This document shows positions 1 through 10,448 of a DNA stretch of 64,000 nucleotides, in pieces (position 1 is the first letter of the stretch; every line of letters begins with the position of its first letter). The stretch is from Acidobacteriota bacterium (GTDB lineage: Bacteria; Acidobacteriota; Vicinamibacteria; Vicinamibacterales; UBA2999), in assembly GCA_016871195.1 (NCBI GenBank), contig VFZN01000001.1:124001-188000 (forward strand), in the 5' to 3' direction. The position numbers were made by a program, and so were the translations under genes. The notes under the pieces are model-generated. The model was not told the DNA's origin. It saw only the letters and a list, made by a program, of their open reading frames with translations, and searched no databases.

Positions 1-1
1 C

Positions 2-274
2 GAGTGGCAGATCGACCCGGCCGCGCTCGATGGCGCCCTGCAGTTGCTGCGCGTGTGGGGCGTCGCCCGTGACGGGCGGCACAGCCTGCCCACCAGCATC
101 GGCCGCTGCCGCGTGTGGCAGGCCTGGCCTGCACAGGGCGAGGTGGGCTGCGTGCTCGAGTGCCGCAAGGACAAAGCGTTCAAGCTGACCGCCAATGCGA
201 GATTCTTCGACCTTGCCACTGGCGCGGCCCTGCTGTCACTCGACGGCATCGTGATGCACGTGCACGGATCATGA
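2..274 (+). CDS. Polyunsaturated fatty acid synthase subunit, C-terminal end (5' part outside window)
   Basis: The reading frame is open from the first bases and stops at 272-274, so only about 90 C-terminal residues are visible. They contain DPAALDGALQLL, the usual distal motif of a polyketide-synthase-type double-hotdog dehydratase (D-x-x-x-Q with flanking hydrophobics), followed by a beta-rich tail. The stop overlaps the ATG of the next gene (ATGA), so the two are translationally coupled. By comparison with myxobacterial Pfa clusters this would be the end of the subunit carrying KS, malonyl-AT, tandem ACPs, KR and DH. That full architecture is inferred from the neighbour, because only the last domain can be seen here. 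Confidence 0.75.
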   Translation, partial: EWQIDPAALDGALQLLRVWGVARDGRHSLPTSIGRCRVWQAWPAQGEVGCVLECRKDKAFKLTANARFFDLATGAALLSLDGIVMHVHGS

Positions 275-3200
275 GCGCACGTGTCATGCCTATCGCCGTG
301 GTCGGTCGCGGCACCGTACTGCCCGGCGCTCTCGACACCTCAACGCTGTGGCAGCGCATCCTGTCGCGCGATGACCTGACCGGCCCGAGCACGCGGGCGA
401 TGTGGGGGCTGTCGCCCGCTGCCGTGTGCGACGACCCGCGCGAGCCGGCGGCCTGCGCGCGCGGCGGCTATGTCAGCGGGTTCGACCGCGTGTGGTCGCC
501 AGAGGGCTTCAGTGTCGGCGCCGAACAGCTAGCCGCGCTGCCTGAAGGGTGGCGCTGGCTGTTGCACGCCACACGGCAGGCGCTGCGCGAGGCCGGCATC
601 GAGTCGCCGGGCGCACGCGCAGGTCTCGTGCTGGGCTCGCTCGGCTATGCCACGCGGACATTCGCCGACACTGCAGCCCGCCGGTGGTGCGGCGATCTTG
701 ACGCCGACAGTCCCGCACTCGCCGGACAGTACGGGGCCGTGTCATGGACCGCCGCCGCGTGCGGCCTCGATGGTCCGCGCTTCGCTCTCGACGCCGCCTG
801 TGCCTCGGGCCTCTATGCCCTCACGGCGGCCTGCGATCTGCTCGAGTCGCGTCAGGCCGATCTCGTGGTGGCCGCAGGCCTCAATGCGGCAGACGATCTG
901 TTCCTGCACGTCGGCTTCACCGCCCTGTCGGCGCTGAGCCGCACGGGCCGAAGCGCTCCGCTCAGCACAGAGGCCGATGGCCTGCTGCCGGCAGAGGGCG
1001 CGGCCGCGCTCGTGCTCAAGCGTCTGGATGACGCGGTCGCCGCCGGCGATCGCATCTACGGCATCGTGCGCGGAGTCGGGCTCAGCAACGACGGGCGCGG
1101 ATCGGGCCTGCTGCATCCGGCCACCGTCGGACAGCAGCGTGCCATTCGCCGCGCCTACGAAGGCACGGCGCTCACCCCCGCCGACATCCAGCTGCTGGAA
1201 TGCCATGCGACGGGCACCCTCGTGGGTGACCGCGAAGAGATTCTGAGCGTGCGCGCTGTCTTCGGCGATGCACACGAGATGGCCATCGGCTCGCTGAAGG
1301 CGCAGCTCGGGCACCTTATCACCGCCAGTGGCACAGCAGGCGTGCTCAAACTGCTCGGCGCGTTCGAACATGCACAGCGCCCACCAGCGCCTCTCGTCAG
1401 CCTGGCCCATCCCATCAACGCCCTGCAGGGCAGCCGCCTGCGCCTGCATGATGCCGCCGATGCGTGGACACCCGGGCATGCCCCGAGACGAGCGGCGATC
1501 AATGCGTTCGGCTTTGGCGGGTGCAATGCCCACGCCGTTCTGGAAGGGCCCGAAGGAGCCGACGACCTGCGCCGCACCGCGCGCCCTCGCCCCGCGACAC
1601 GCCGCGAGGCCGCGCCGGTGGCAGAGACACCATCGACAGCACCCGCACTGGCGCTGGTAGCCTGCGAGATGTCCGTCGGTGCGGCCGCTGACGTGACGAG
1701 CGTGCTGCGCGTGCTGCTGTCGCTCGATGCCGCCACGCGCCGGACCGGCGCCATCGATCTCGAGCTCAAGGGCCTAGGCTTTCCCCCAGCCGATCTCCAG
1801 CAGACCCTGCCGCAGCAGGTGCTGCTGCTGCGTGCCGCGCAGTCGCTGCGCGCGCACCTCGGTGATATCGACCGTGACCGCCTCGGGATCTTTGTCGGCA
1901 CCGATGTCGACCCTGCCGGTGCCCGGCACGGCTGCCGCTGGCGGCTGTCGCAGTATCTCGGCCGCGACACCAGCGAGGCCGAACGTGACGCGGTGGTGTC
2001 ACCCCTGCAGGCCGCCGGCGTGCTGGGGACGATGCCGAACATGCCGGCCAACCGGCTCAACAGTGCGCTCGATGCGCGCGGCCCGGGCATGGTGGTCAGT
2101 GCGGGCAGCACCTCGGGCACCGAGGCCCTGCGTCTGGCGGCCGATGCCCTCGGGTGCGGCGACATCGATGCGGCCCTGGTCGGAGCCGTCGACGCCAGCG
2201 GCGGCGCCTTCGGTGACGATCCGTCACTCGCCGACACCTGTGTGGTCTGGGTCATCATGCGCGCCGGCGAGACCGGCACCCGCGACGTGCTGGCCACGCT
2301 GACACCCGCCACCGGCGACCGTCACACCGACACCGTCGTCGTGCCCTGGGCCGATGGCGGGCATGCGCAGTCGCTGCTGCAGCTGTCGACGGCGGCACTC
2401 TGTTGCCGCCACGCCCTGTGGCCTGACGATCCGCGGCAGCCCTGGGTGGGTGCCGATCAGGTGCTGACCCTGCATGGATGGCGCGTCGAGTCACCGCGCG
2501 TGCAGGGGCTCGCCGAGGATGTGCCGACGCTGCCCGATGTCGACGAGGCGCCGCAGGGGACCTCCGGTGAACTGGCCCTGGTCTTCACGGGCGCAGCCGC
2601 CGCCTATCCGGGCGCAGGGCGCACGCTGCTGCGTGCACTGCCGGCGGTCGGCGACGACCTGCGGGCCATGGCCCCGCACCTCGCCGCCTCGCTGCCGGCG
2701 CTGCTGGCGCAGCCCGCCCTGTCGCTGATCGATCAGTTGCAGCTGGCCACGCTGGTCAGTCAGTCGCAGGCGCTGCTGCTGGCGCGGCTCGGCGTGGTCC
2801 CTGACGCCTGTCTCGGCCTGTCGAGCGGTGAAACCAACGCGATCATGGCCACGCGTGCATGGACCGATCCCGACGCACTGTTTGCCGACGTGCGCACCTC
2901 GGGCATGTACGACCGGCACCTGGCCGGGCACTATCAGACACTGCGCACGGCCTGGAACCTTTCCGATGCGGCGCCGGTGTCATGGCGCTGCTATCGCGTC
3001 ACGCATCCGGTCGAGGCCCTGGAAGCCGAGGTGGCCAGGCATCCGCGCGTACGCGTGCTCATCGAACACCACGAGCGCGATGCCGTCATCGGGGGCGACG
3101 AGGCCCAGTGCCTCGCGGTCATCGACGCGCTGCAGGCCAGTGCCGTGCCCATTCACCACGATCTGCTGGTGCACTGCTCCGAGCTCGATCCGTTCGCCGA

Positions 3201-6200
3201 GACCTGGTATGCCGTGCACCACCGCACGACCCGCTCGTTCACCTCGCCCCGGTTGTATGCCAACGCCATCAACCGTGCCTACGAGCCCTCGTCCGATGCC
3301 TGCGCGACGATGCTCACGACGCAGGCCCGGTCGCTGGTGCGCTTCCATCCCACCGTGGCACAGGCGTATGCCGACGGCGTGCGCACGTTTCTCGAGCTGG
3401 GCCCGCGCGCGGCGTGCACGGCGTGGATCGATCACATTCTCAAGGGCCGCACACACGACAGCGCGGCGATGGATGGCTCGCGGGGCACGCTGCACGAGGC
3501 CGCTGATGCGCTGGCCACGGTGGCTGCCGCCGGTCACCGTGTCGATCTGCGTGCGTGGCGTGCCCTGCTGTCAGATATCCGGGTCATTGCCCCGGTCGAT
3601 CGCGGACGCACGCGAGCCGCAACCATTCGCATTCACGGACACCTGCCGCAACCGGTGTTCCACCGCATCGGCAGTCACGACGCGCTTGTGCCGGCCCCCA
3701 CGCTCATACCGTCGCTCGACTCGCGCCTGCATCCGGTAGCATCGGCTGCCGTTGAACCCATCGTCCTGCCCGCCACTGACGGGCCCTGGTTTCCTGAAAG
3801 TGTCGATATGACGCATCCTTCTGCCGCGCTGCAGGCGCTGGCCACGGTTCAGCGGGGGCTGCTGCAGGTGCAGCAGCTGGCGGTCAGCTACCTGCACGCC
3901 CTACCGCATTCGTCCACCCAGTCCGCCGTACTGGCGCTGCCTCCCTCTGTCGCGCCGATTGCGGACGCGGAGCCTGTCGCCGGCATATCCACAGGGGCGG
4001 CACACGCAACGGCCCACGGCCACGCCGACATCATCGCGACCGACGCGTCCGCTGCAGTGGTCGCGCCTGCGACGAACCCGGCACCCGAGGCTGCGCCCAC
4101 ACGCCGTGCGGGTATGCCGCCGCCCGGCACCCTGACCTTCACGCGCGAGCAGCTGGCGATTCATGCCGGTGGCACCATCTCCGAGATTTTCGGACCACAG
4201 TTCATTCCGCAGGATCGCAACCGCCGGCAGGTGCGCATGCCGATGGAGCCCCTGCTCCTCGCCGATCGCATCACCGGCATGGTCGGCGAGCCCGCCAGCA
4301 TGAAGACGGGCACGGTGTGGACGGAAACCGACGTCCGCTCCGACTCGTGGTACCTCTACGACAACCGGATGCCGACCGGCATCATGATCGAGTCGGGCCA
4401 GGCGGATCTGTTCCTCATCAGCTGGCTCGGCATCGACCTGCTCGATCGCGGCGAGCGTGTCTATCGCCTGCTGGGATGCGAGCTGACGTTCCACGGCGGA
4501 CTGCCGACCGTCGGCGACACACTGCGCTACGAGATTCACATCGACTCGCATGCGCGTCACGGCGATATCGGGCTGTTCTTCTTCCACTACGACTGCCGCA
4601 TCGACGACCAGGTGCGCCTGAGCGTGCGACACGGGCAGGCCGGGTTCTTCACCGACGAGGAACTCGCCGAAAGCGCCGGAGTACTGTGGGATCCGGCCGA
4701 TGACGTGCCGGCGGCTGACGCACCGCTCGACGGCCCGCGTCCGGGCGTGGTGCCGGACGCGGCTTACGATGCCGATCGCGTGCGGGCCTTCGCGCAGGGA
4801 CGCCTCGTCGATGCCTTCGGTGAGGGCTTCGTCCGTGGGGCCAGCCACACGCGCACGCCGCGCATTCCCGATGGGCCGATGCGTCTGTTTGATCGCGTCG
4901 AGGCCTTCGATCTGCACGGCGGCCCCTGGGGCCGCGGATACATGCGGGCCGTACTCGGCATCTCGCCCGATCAGTGGTTCTTCCCCGGGCACTTCAAGAA
5001 CGATCCGTGCATGCCGGGCACGCTGATGTTCGAAGGCTGTCTGCAGACGATGGCGTTCTACATGGCGGCACTGGGCTACACCATCGAGCACGATGGCTGG
5101 CGCTTCGAGCCGGTGCAGGGGCGGCCCTATCTGCTGCGGTGCCGCGGGCAGGTGACGCCGAAGGCCACCTCGGTCATCTATGAGGTGTATGTCGCCGAGG
5201 TGATCAGCGGCCCCGAGCCGATGCTCATCGCCGATCTCATGTGTACGGTCGACGGGCTGCGTGCCTTCCACTGCCGTCGCATGGCGCTGCGCCTGACGCC
5301 CGACAATCCGTTCGGCCCGCGCGAGCTGGCTGCCGTGCCTGCCGATCGCGAACCTGTGGCCGAGCACAACGGCTTCCGGTACGGTCAGGCGTCACTGCTG
5401 GCCTGCGCCAACGGCGATCCGGTCGAGGCCTTCGGGGCCCTCTACGCGAGTCTGCCACCGACGCGCCGCGTGCCGCGGCTGCCGGCACCGCCCTATCACT
5501 TCATCTCGCGCGTCACCTCGCTCAGCCATCCGCCTGGCGGCATGAACGCCGGCGTGGTCGTCGAGACGGCCTACGACATTCCTCCCGATGCGTGGTACTT
5601 CGCGGCGCATCCCACGGGGCAGATGCCGGTGTGTGTGCTGGTCGAAGCGGCGCTGCAGCCCTGCGGCTGGCTGGCCTCGTATGTCGGCTGCGCCGTACAC
5701 GAGCGTGACGAGGTGTTCTTCCGCAATCTCGACGGGGCGGGCACGCTGCACCGCGCCGTGCGCCACGACGATGGCTGCCTGCGTGTGAAGAGCCGCCTCA
5801 AGTCGCTGGCCCGCGCGGGCGGCATGACACTCGTCAGCTTTGATGTCACCTGCCATGTCGGCGACGAACTGATCTACGAGCTGGCCACGGCATTCGGGTT
5901 CTTCCCGAAGGCGGCGCTCGAGGGACAGGCGGGCCTGACGGCCTCTGATGAGGAACGGGCCCTGGCCGATGCACGGTCAGGTGTCGATCTGCTGACCGGG
6001 CTCGATGCCGCCGCGCAGGCCTGTCTGCCGAAAGACACGCTGCGCATGTGCGAACGAGTCACCGAACGCCGCATCGGGGCCGACGGCCACGCCCGGCTGC
6101 GTGGCGAAAAGAGCGTGCGGCCTGACGAGTGGTTCTTCCGCGCGCACTTCTTTCAGGATCCGGTGCAGCCGGGCTCGCTCGGGGTCGAGGCCCTCGTGCA

Positions 6201-8472
6201 GCTGCTCCAGGCGCATCTGCTGCTGGACGGTGCGGTCGAGGCGATACCTGGCGGTGAGTTTGCCGATATGGTGTCGGGCGACAAGGGCATCTGGCAGTTC
6301 CGCGGCCAGGTGTTGCCGGAAAGCCAGCTGGTGTCACTGACACTGGCAGCGCAGCCGATCGACAAGACGGCTGACCGCTGGACCGTGGAGGCCGAAGGCT
6401 CGGTGTGGGTTGACGGTCGGCGCATCTACAGCCTGCGTGGCCTGCGCGTCTCGTTCGTGCGGCCTTCGCAGGGCCGCGCACAGATGCGTCGCCTCGATCC
6501 TGAGACGCAGCCGTGGTGGAACGATCATCGACCCACTTTTGCCGATCCGGTACTGCCGGGCATGGCGATGATCAGCACCGCGCTCGACTGTGCGCGCGAT
6601 GCCGTGGGTGTCGACGACCTCACGCTGCGGCGCTGGCTCGTGCTCGATGCGCCGCGCAGTCTGGCCGTCAGCCGCAACGGCACGCACATCACCATCGCCG
6701 AGGGAGGGCGTCCGCTCGCCGATGGCCAGCTGTGCGTCGAGGCCACACCGGCCCCGCGCGTCGTGCCGGCCCTGCCGAAGCAGGCGGCACCACTCGACGA
6801 TCCGTACGCCAGTGGAGCGATGTTCCACGGACCGGCCTACCACCGCGTCGTATCGGGCCGCCGGTCATCGGCCGGCGCGGATCTCACGCTCACGATTGAT
6901 CCCGAGGCTGACCGCCGCGAGCGCGTGTCGCACATCGTGCTCGATGCCGCCCTGCACGGCGTGCCGCACGATGCGATGCCGCTGTGGTTTCCCGACGTCG
7001 CGGAGGGGCAGGTGGCCTATCCCGCGCGCATCGAACGCTTCCGCCTCTATGCGCCGCTGCCCGCGAGCGGCACCATCGACGTGCGCGTGCGGCCTGACGG
7101 GGTGTGGGGCCACCCGCGCTTTCCCCGGGTCTATGTGCAGTGGATTCACAAGGGACGAGTGCTGGCCGATCTGCGGCTGGTCGAAGCCTGCTTCCCCGCC
7201 ACGCGGCTCGGCACACTGCCCGCCGCCGACCGCCTCGCGTTCCTGCGTGACGGACGGTATGTGCCGGGCGCGCGGCTCAGCGAGACCGACGGCACTACCA
7301 CGACCCTGACCGCCGAGGCCATCGCCTCCGCCGACTGGGTGCCCGGCACGGTGCGGACGCTCTACGGTCTCTCCGCAGACGACGTTCCGGTGACGGCGGT
7401 GGCCGCCCGCGAACACGCCGCGCTGCGCCTGGAAGCGCACCCGCGCGATCTGTCGGTGTCGGCAGACGGTCGTGTCTCATCGCCGTGCTTCCCGCTGCTC
7501 GACTACCGGGTGCAGGTGTCAGCAGCCAGCCACAGTGCCACTGTCCGAGACGTGGCCCCCCCGGCGCTCGACATGGCCCGCATCGAGCGGTGGTGGGACG
7601 CGGCCCGCTGGCAGAGTCGCGAGCCGTCGCTGCAGCCGCTGTTTCTCGAGGCGAGCCGACAGTTCGTGCAGCGCATCCGCCTCATTGATCCCGCGGCGAT
7701 CGCCGCCCTCTACGGACGTCCGCTGCTCCTGGTCGCCAATCACCAGGTGGCCGTCGAATCGGTGCTCGCCGGCACCGTGCTGCCCGCCGTCATCGGTCGT
7801 CCCCTGCTGACACTCGCCAAGAGCGAGCATCGCGACACCTGGGTCGGGCGCCTCGCCATGGGCCTCAACGACGACCGTCACGGCCCCGCCATCGTCTACG
7901 TGGACCGGGAGCGGAGGGAAGACATGGCCGAGCGTGTGGCGGACATGGCCGCGGCCGCCATGAGCGGCCAGCGTTCGCTGATGGTGCATGTCGAGGGCAC
8001 CCGCGCCACCCACGGACGGCAGCCCGTGGGAAAGACCAGCTCCGTCTGGGCGGACCTGGCGCTCAGTGCCGGTCTAACCATCGTGCCCCTGCGCTACTGC
8101 GGCGGCCTGCCGGTCAGCGGCACCGACGCGCGCCTCGAGTTTCCCAGCGGGATGGGCGGACAGACGCTGGTGCTGGGCCGCCCCATTCCGCATGAGGAAT
8201 TTGCGCAGCTGCCGCTGGCAACCCGCCGCGATCGCATCCTGCAGGGCCTCGCCGAACTCGAGCCGTTCGATCACGATCCGATGGGCGATGCGGCGTTTGC
8301 CTCACGGGTGTCCGCCGCACGCGGACGATGGGGCCTCGATGAAGTGCGGGCGGTGTTTCTGCTGCTGCAGGCGGCGGCCCAGGGATGGGCCCTTGATGCC
8401 GAGGGCCTGCCGGCCGAGGCGGTCGCACGCCGTATGGGGGGTACGACGTTCTGGGAGTGGTTCGGCGCCTAG
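271..8472 (+). CDS. Giant PUFA synthase subunit (Pfa3/PfaC-like): KS-CLF-AT-DH hotdogs-PS-DH-acyltransferase
   Basis: About 2733 residues from the ATG that overlaps the previous stop. Domains in order: ketosynthase (about 1-430, triad Cys177 in DAACASG, His312, His348); chain-length-factor-like KS (about 470-740, cysteine replaced by Ser613 in AGSTSG); AT (about 770-1130, nucleophile Ser851 in GLSSGE); an Ala/Pro-rich linker; four FabA-like hotdogs (about 1300-2050, His1574, His1780 and His1959; the first lacks the His); a further double hotdog with His2086 and Asp2225 resembling a PKS dehydratase; and a C-terminal PlsC-type acyltransferase (NH at 2490-2491, EGTR at 2575-2578). This matches the myxobacterial Pfa3 layout, in which the terminal acyltransferase is proposed to move the product to lysophospholipid. 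The H-x4-D box has Glu2496 in place of Asp. Product chain and unsaturation cannot be predicted. The enoyl reductase subunit is presumably upstream, outside the window. Confidence 0.88.
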   Translation: MSARVMPIAVVGRGTVLPGALDTSTLWQRILSRDDLTGPSTRAMWGLSPAAVCDDPREPAACARGGYVSGFDRVWSPEGFSVGAEQLAALPEGWRWLLHATRQALREAGIESPGARAGLVLGSLGYATRTFADTAARRWCGDLDADSPALAGQYGAVSWTAAACGLDGPRFALDAACASGLYALTAACDLLESRQADLVVAAGLNAADDLFLHVGFTALSALSRTGRSAPLSTEADGLLPAEGAAALVLKRLDDAVAAGDRIYGIVRGVGLSNDGRGSGLLHPATVGQQRAIRRAYEGTALTPADIQLLECHATGTLVGDREEILSVRAVFGDAHEMAIGSLKAQLGHLITASGTAGVLKLLGAFEHAQRPPAPLVSLAHPINALQGSRLRLHDAADAWTPGHAPRRAAINAFGFGGCNAHAVLEGPEGADDLRRTARPRPATRREAAPVAETPSTAPALALVACEMSVGAAADVTSVLRVLLSLDAATRRTGAIDLELKGLGFPPADLQQTLPQQVLLLRAAQSLRAHLGDIDRDRLGIFVGTDVDPAGARHGCRWRLSQYLGRDTSEAERDAVVSPLQAAGVLGTMPNMPANRLNSALDARGPGMVVSAGSTSGTEALRLAADALGCGDIDAALVGAVDASGGAFGDDPSLADTCVVWVIMRAGETGTRDVLATLTPATGDRHTDTVVVPWADGGHAQSLLQLSTAALCCRHALWPDDPRQPWVGADQVLTLHGWRVESPRVQGLAEDVPTLPDVDEAPQGTSGELALVFTGAAAAYPGAGRTLLRALPAVGDDLRAMAPHLAASLPALLAQPALSLIDQLQLATLVSQSQALLLARLGVVPDACLGLSSGETNAIMATRAWTDPDALFADVRTSGMYDRHLAGHYQTLRTAWNLSDAAPVSWRCYRVTHPVEALEAEVARHPRVRVLIEHHERDAVIGGDEAQCLAVIDALQASAVPIHHDLLVHCSELDPFAETWYAVHHRTTRSFTSPRLYANAINRAYEPSSDACATMLTTQARSLVRFHPTVAQAYADGVRTFLELGPRAACTAWIDHILKGRTHDSAAMDGSRGTLHEAADALATVAAAGHRVDLRAWRALLSDIRVIAPVDRGRTRAATIRIHGHLPQPVFHRIGSHDALVPAPTLIPSLDSRLHPVASAAVEPIVLPATDGPWFPESVDMTHPSAALQALATVQRGLLQVQQLAVSYLHALPHSSTQSAVLALPPSVAPIADAEPVAGISTGAAHATAHGHADIIATDASAAVVAPATNPAPEAAPTRRAGMPPPGTLTFTREQLAIHAGGTISEIFGPQFIPQDRNRRQVRMPMEPLLLADRITGMVGEPASMKTGTVWTETDVRSDSWYLYDNRMPTGIMIESGQADLFLISWLGIDLLDRGERVYRLLGCELTFHGGLPTVGDTLRYEIHIDSHARHGDIGLFFFHYDCRIDDQVRLSVRHGQAGFFTDEELAESAGVLWDPADDVPAADAPLDGPRPGVVPDAAYDADRVRAFAQGRLVDAFGEGFVRGASHTRTPRIPDGPMRLFDRVEAFDLHGGPWGRGYMRAVLGISPDQWFFPGHFKNDPCMPGTLMFEGCLQTMAFYMAALGYTIEHDGWRFEPVQGRPYLLRCRGQVTPKATSVIYEVYVAEVISGPEPMLIADLMCTVDGLRAFHCRRMALRLTPDNPFGPRELAAVPADREPVAEHNGFRYGQASLLACANGDPVEAFGALYASLPPTRRVPRLPAPPYHFISRVTSLSHPPGGMNAGVVVETAYDIPPDAWYFAAHPTGQMPVCVLVEAALQPCGWLASYVGCAVHERDEVFFRNLDGAGTLHRAVRHDDGCLRVKSRLKSLARAGGMTLVSFDVTCHVGDELIYELATAFGFFPKAALEGQAGLTASDEERALADARSGVDLLTGLDAAAQACLPKDTLRMCERVTERRIGADGHARLRGEKSVRPDEWFFRAHFFQDPVQPGSLGVEALVQLLQAHLLLDGAVEAIPGGEFADMVSGDKGIWQFRGQVLPESQLVSLTLAAQPIDKTADRWTVEAEGSVWVDGRRIYSLRGLRVSFVRPSQGRAQMRRLDPETQPWWNDHRPTFADPVLPGMAMISTALDCARDAVGVDDLTLRRWLVLDAPRSLAVSRNGTHITIAEGGRPLADGQLCVEATPAPRVVPALPKQAAPLDDPYASGAMFHGPAYHRVVSGRRSSAGADLTLTIDPEADRRERVSHIVLDAALHGVPHDAMPLWFPDVAEGQVAYPARIERFRLYAPLPASGTIDVRVRPDGVWGHPRFPRVYVQWIHKGRVLADLRLVEACFPATRLGTLPAADRLAFLRDGRYVPGARLSETDGTTTTLTAEAIASADWVPGTVRTLYGLSADDVPVTAVAAREHAALRLEAHPRDLSVSADGRVSSPCFPLLDYRVQVSAASHSATVRDVAPPALDMARIERWWDAARWQSREPSLQPLFLEASRQFVQRIRLIDPAAIAALYGRPLLLVANHQVAVESVLAGTVLPAVIGRPLLTLAKSEHRDTWVGRLAMGLNDDRHGPAIVYVDRERREDMAERVADMAAAAMSGQRSLMVHVEGTRATHGRQPVGKTSSVWADLALSAGLTIVPLRYCGGLPVSGTDARLEFPSGMGGQTLVLGRPIPHEEFAQLPLATRRDRILQGLAELEPFDHDPMGDAAFASRVSAARGRWGLDEVRAVFLLLQAAAQGWALDAEGLPAEAVARRMGGTTFWEWFGA

Positions 8473-8493
8473 CCGCCGCACCACCGCTCGTCG

Positions 8494-10395
8494 TTACACA
8501 TCAATTTCACCGGCATCCTCGGCCCGCTCCATGATGAAGCGGAAGCGTGCCGAGGCATCTTTGCCCATCAGCTCGTTCATCACCCGATCGGTCACCAGTT
8601 GATCGGTCACCTGCACTTTCAGCAGCCGGCGCGTGCGCGGGTTGAGCGTCGTCTCCCAGAGCACCTTGGGCATCATCTCGCCAAGCCCCTTGAAGCGCGT
8701 GATCTCGGGCGTGCTCCGCCCGGACCGCTTCACGATGGCATCACGCTGCGCGTCATCAAGGGCCCAGTGCGTTTCCTTACCGATATCGATGCGGTACAAC
8801 GGCGGCTGCGCCAGATACACGCGGCCTGCCTGAATCAGCTGCGGCATGTGGCGGAAGAGGAAGGTCAGCAGCAGCGTGGAAATGTGGTGCCCGTCCGAGT
8901 CGGCATCGGCCAGCAGAATCACCTTGCCGTAGCGCATGCGCGCCAGATCGAACTGCTTGCCCACACCGCACCCGAGTGCCGTCACCAGATCGGCCAGCTC
9001 CTTGTTCTCGAGCACCTTCGCGGTCGATACGCCTTCCGTGTTGAGCACCTTGCCGCGCAGCGGCAGAATGGCCTGCCGCGCGCGGTCGCGGCCCTGCTTG
9101 GCCGAGCCGCCTGCCGAATCGCCTTCGACAATGAACAGCTCGCTGGCCAGTGACCCCGGACTCGTGCAGTCTGCCAGCTTTCCCGGCAGGTTGACACGAC
9201 CGGCCGTCGGCCCCTTGCGCACCACCTCCTGCTGCGCGGCACGGCTGGCCTCGCGGGCGCGCGCCGCCAGGATGATGCGGGCCACAATGGCCTCGGCCAC
9301 CGACTGGGTATGGTTGAGCCACTGCTCGAGTGCGGGCCGGACCAGCCCGTCGATGACCGACAGCACCTCGGGATTGTTGAGGCGGTCCTTGGTCTGCCCC
9401 TGGAACTGCGGCTCGTCGATGAACACCGACAAGACGCCGGTCGTCCCTTCACGGATGTCGTCGGCCGTCAGCGTGACGCCCTTCGGCGAGAGGTTGTGCG
9501 TGTCGATGTAGTTGCGCACGGCCTTGCCGAGTCCGGCCTTGAGCCCGTTCTCGTGCGTGCCACCCGACGCCGTTGGAATACCGTTCACGTAGCTGCGCAG
9601 ATGCTCGTCGGTCGATTCGGTCCACTGCAACGCCAGCTCGAGCTTGACGACGCCGTCCTTCTCGAGCACGAAGGGTGCCTCGTGCACAGGCTTCGCGCTG
9701 CGCTCTCCGACAATCTTCCTGAGGTAGTCGACCAGGCCGTCGTCATGCTGGAACGTCTCTTTCCGCCCCTGCGCTTCTTCCTCGAAGGTGACCTTCACGC
9801 CGCGGTGCAGGTAGCTGGCCACCTCGAGCCGCTCGCGGATCGTCTGCGCGTCAAACTCGACTTTCGGAAAGATGGTGGCGTCGGGACGGAAAAACACCGT
9901 GGTACCGCTGCCGCGCGCCGCACCGACCTTGCGAATCGGGCCCTCGGGTTTGCCCTGACGGAACCGCATCTCCCACTGCGCACCATCGCGGCGCACCGTC
10001 GCGACCAGTTCGCGTGACAGGGCATTGACGACGCTGGCGCCGACGCCGTGCAGCCCGCCCGCGGTCTTGTAGTTGCCCGACTCGAATTTGCCACCGGCAT
10101 GCAGCACCGTGAAGATCACTTCCAGCGCGCTTTTCTTCGTCGTCGGATGCACATCGACAGGAATGCCGCGGCCGTCGTCTTCGATGGTGATTGAAGTGCC
10201 GTCGCGATGCAGCGTCACCCTGATGTTCGAGGCGTGTCCGTTCATCGCCTCGTCAATCGAGTTGTCGAGCACCTCCCACACCAGGTGGTGCAGTCCGGCA
10301 CTGCCGACGCCCCCGATGTACATGCCCGGGCGCTTGCGGACGGGCTCGAGGCCTTCGAGCACCGTAATGTCTTTGGCGGTATACGTCGTCGACAC
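8494..10395 (-). CDS. parE: DNA topoisomerase IV subunit B
   Basis: A 633-residue type IIA topoisomerase ATPase subunit. Visible in order are the GHKL ATPase domain ([36 protein letters not shown]), the transducer domain, and the TOPRIM domain ([14 protein letters not shown] and DADSDGHH) with the ParE/GyrB C-terminal block GLGEM. DADSDG resembles ParE more than the DADVDG of GyrB, and a parC-like partner is at 22003-24435, so topoisomerase IV (decatenation) is preferred over gyrase. The start is the GTG at 10393-10395 just before the conserved [20 protein letters not shown] block. A longer open frame upstream would add about 52 unconserved residues running into the divergent gene. TAGAAT lies 11 bases before the GTG. 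Confidence 0.9.
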   Translation of the reverse strand: MSTTYTAKDITVLEGLEPVRKRPGMYIGGVGSAGLHHLVWEVLDNSIDEAMNGHASNIRVTLHRDGTSITIEDDGRGIPVDVHPTTKKSALEVIFTVLHAGGKFESGNYKTAGGLHGVGASVVNALSRELVATVRRDGAQWEMRFRQGKPEGPIRKVGAARGSGTTVFFRPDATIFPKVEFDAQTIRERLEVASYLHRGVKVTFEEEAQGRKETFQHDDGLVDYLRKIVGERSAKPVHEAPFVLEKDGVVKLELALQWTESTDEHLRSYVNGIPTASGGTHENGLKAGLGKAVRNYIDTHNLSPKGVTLTADDIREGTTGVLSVFIDEPQFQGQTKDRLNNPEVLSVIDGLVRPALEQWLNHTQSVAEAIVARIILAARAREASRAAQQEVVRKGPTAGRVNLPGKLADCTSPGSLASELFIVEGDSAGGSAKQGRDRARQAILPLRGKVLNTEGVSTAKVLENKELADLVTALGCGVGKQFDLARMRYGKVILLADADSDGHHISTLLLTFLFRHMPQLIQAGRVYLAQPPLYRIDIGKETHWALDDAQRDAIVKRSGRSTPEITRFKGLGEMMPKVLWETTLNPRTRRLLKVQVTDQLVTDRVMNELMGKDASARFRFIMERAEDAGEIDV

Positions 10396-10448
10396 GATAT
10401 CCGATGATTCTACGGGAAACCCCGTGCACCTGTGACGATGTGATATCT

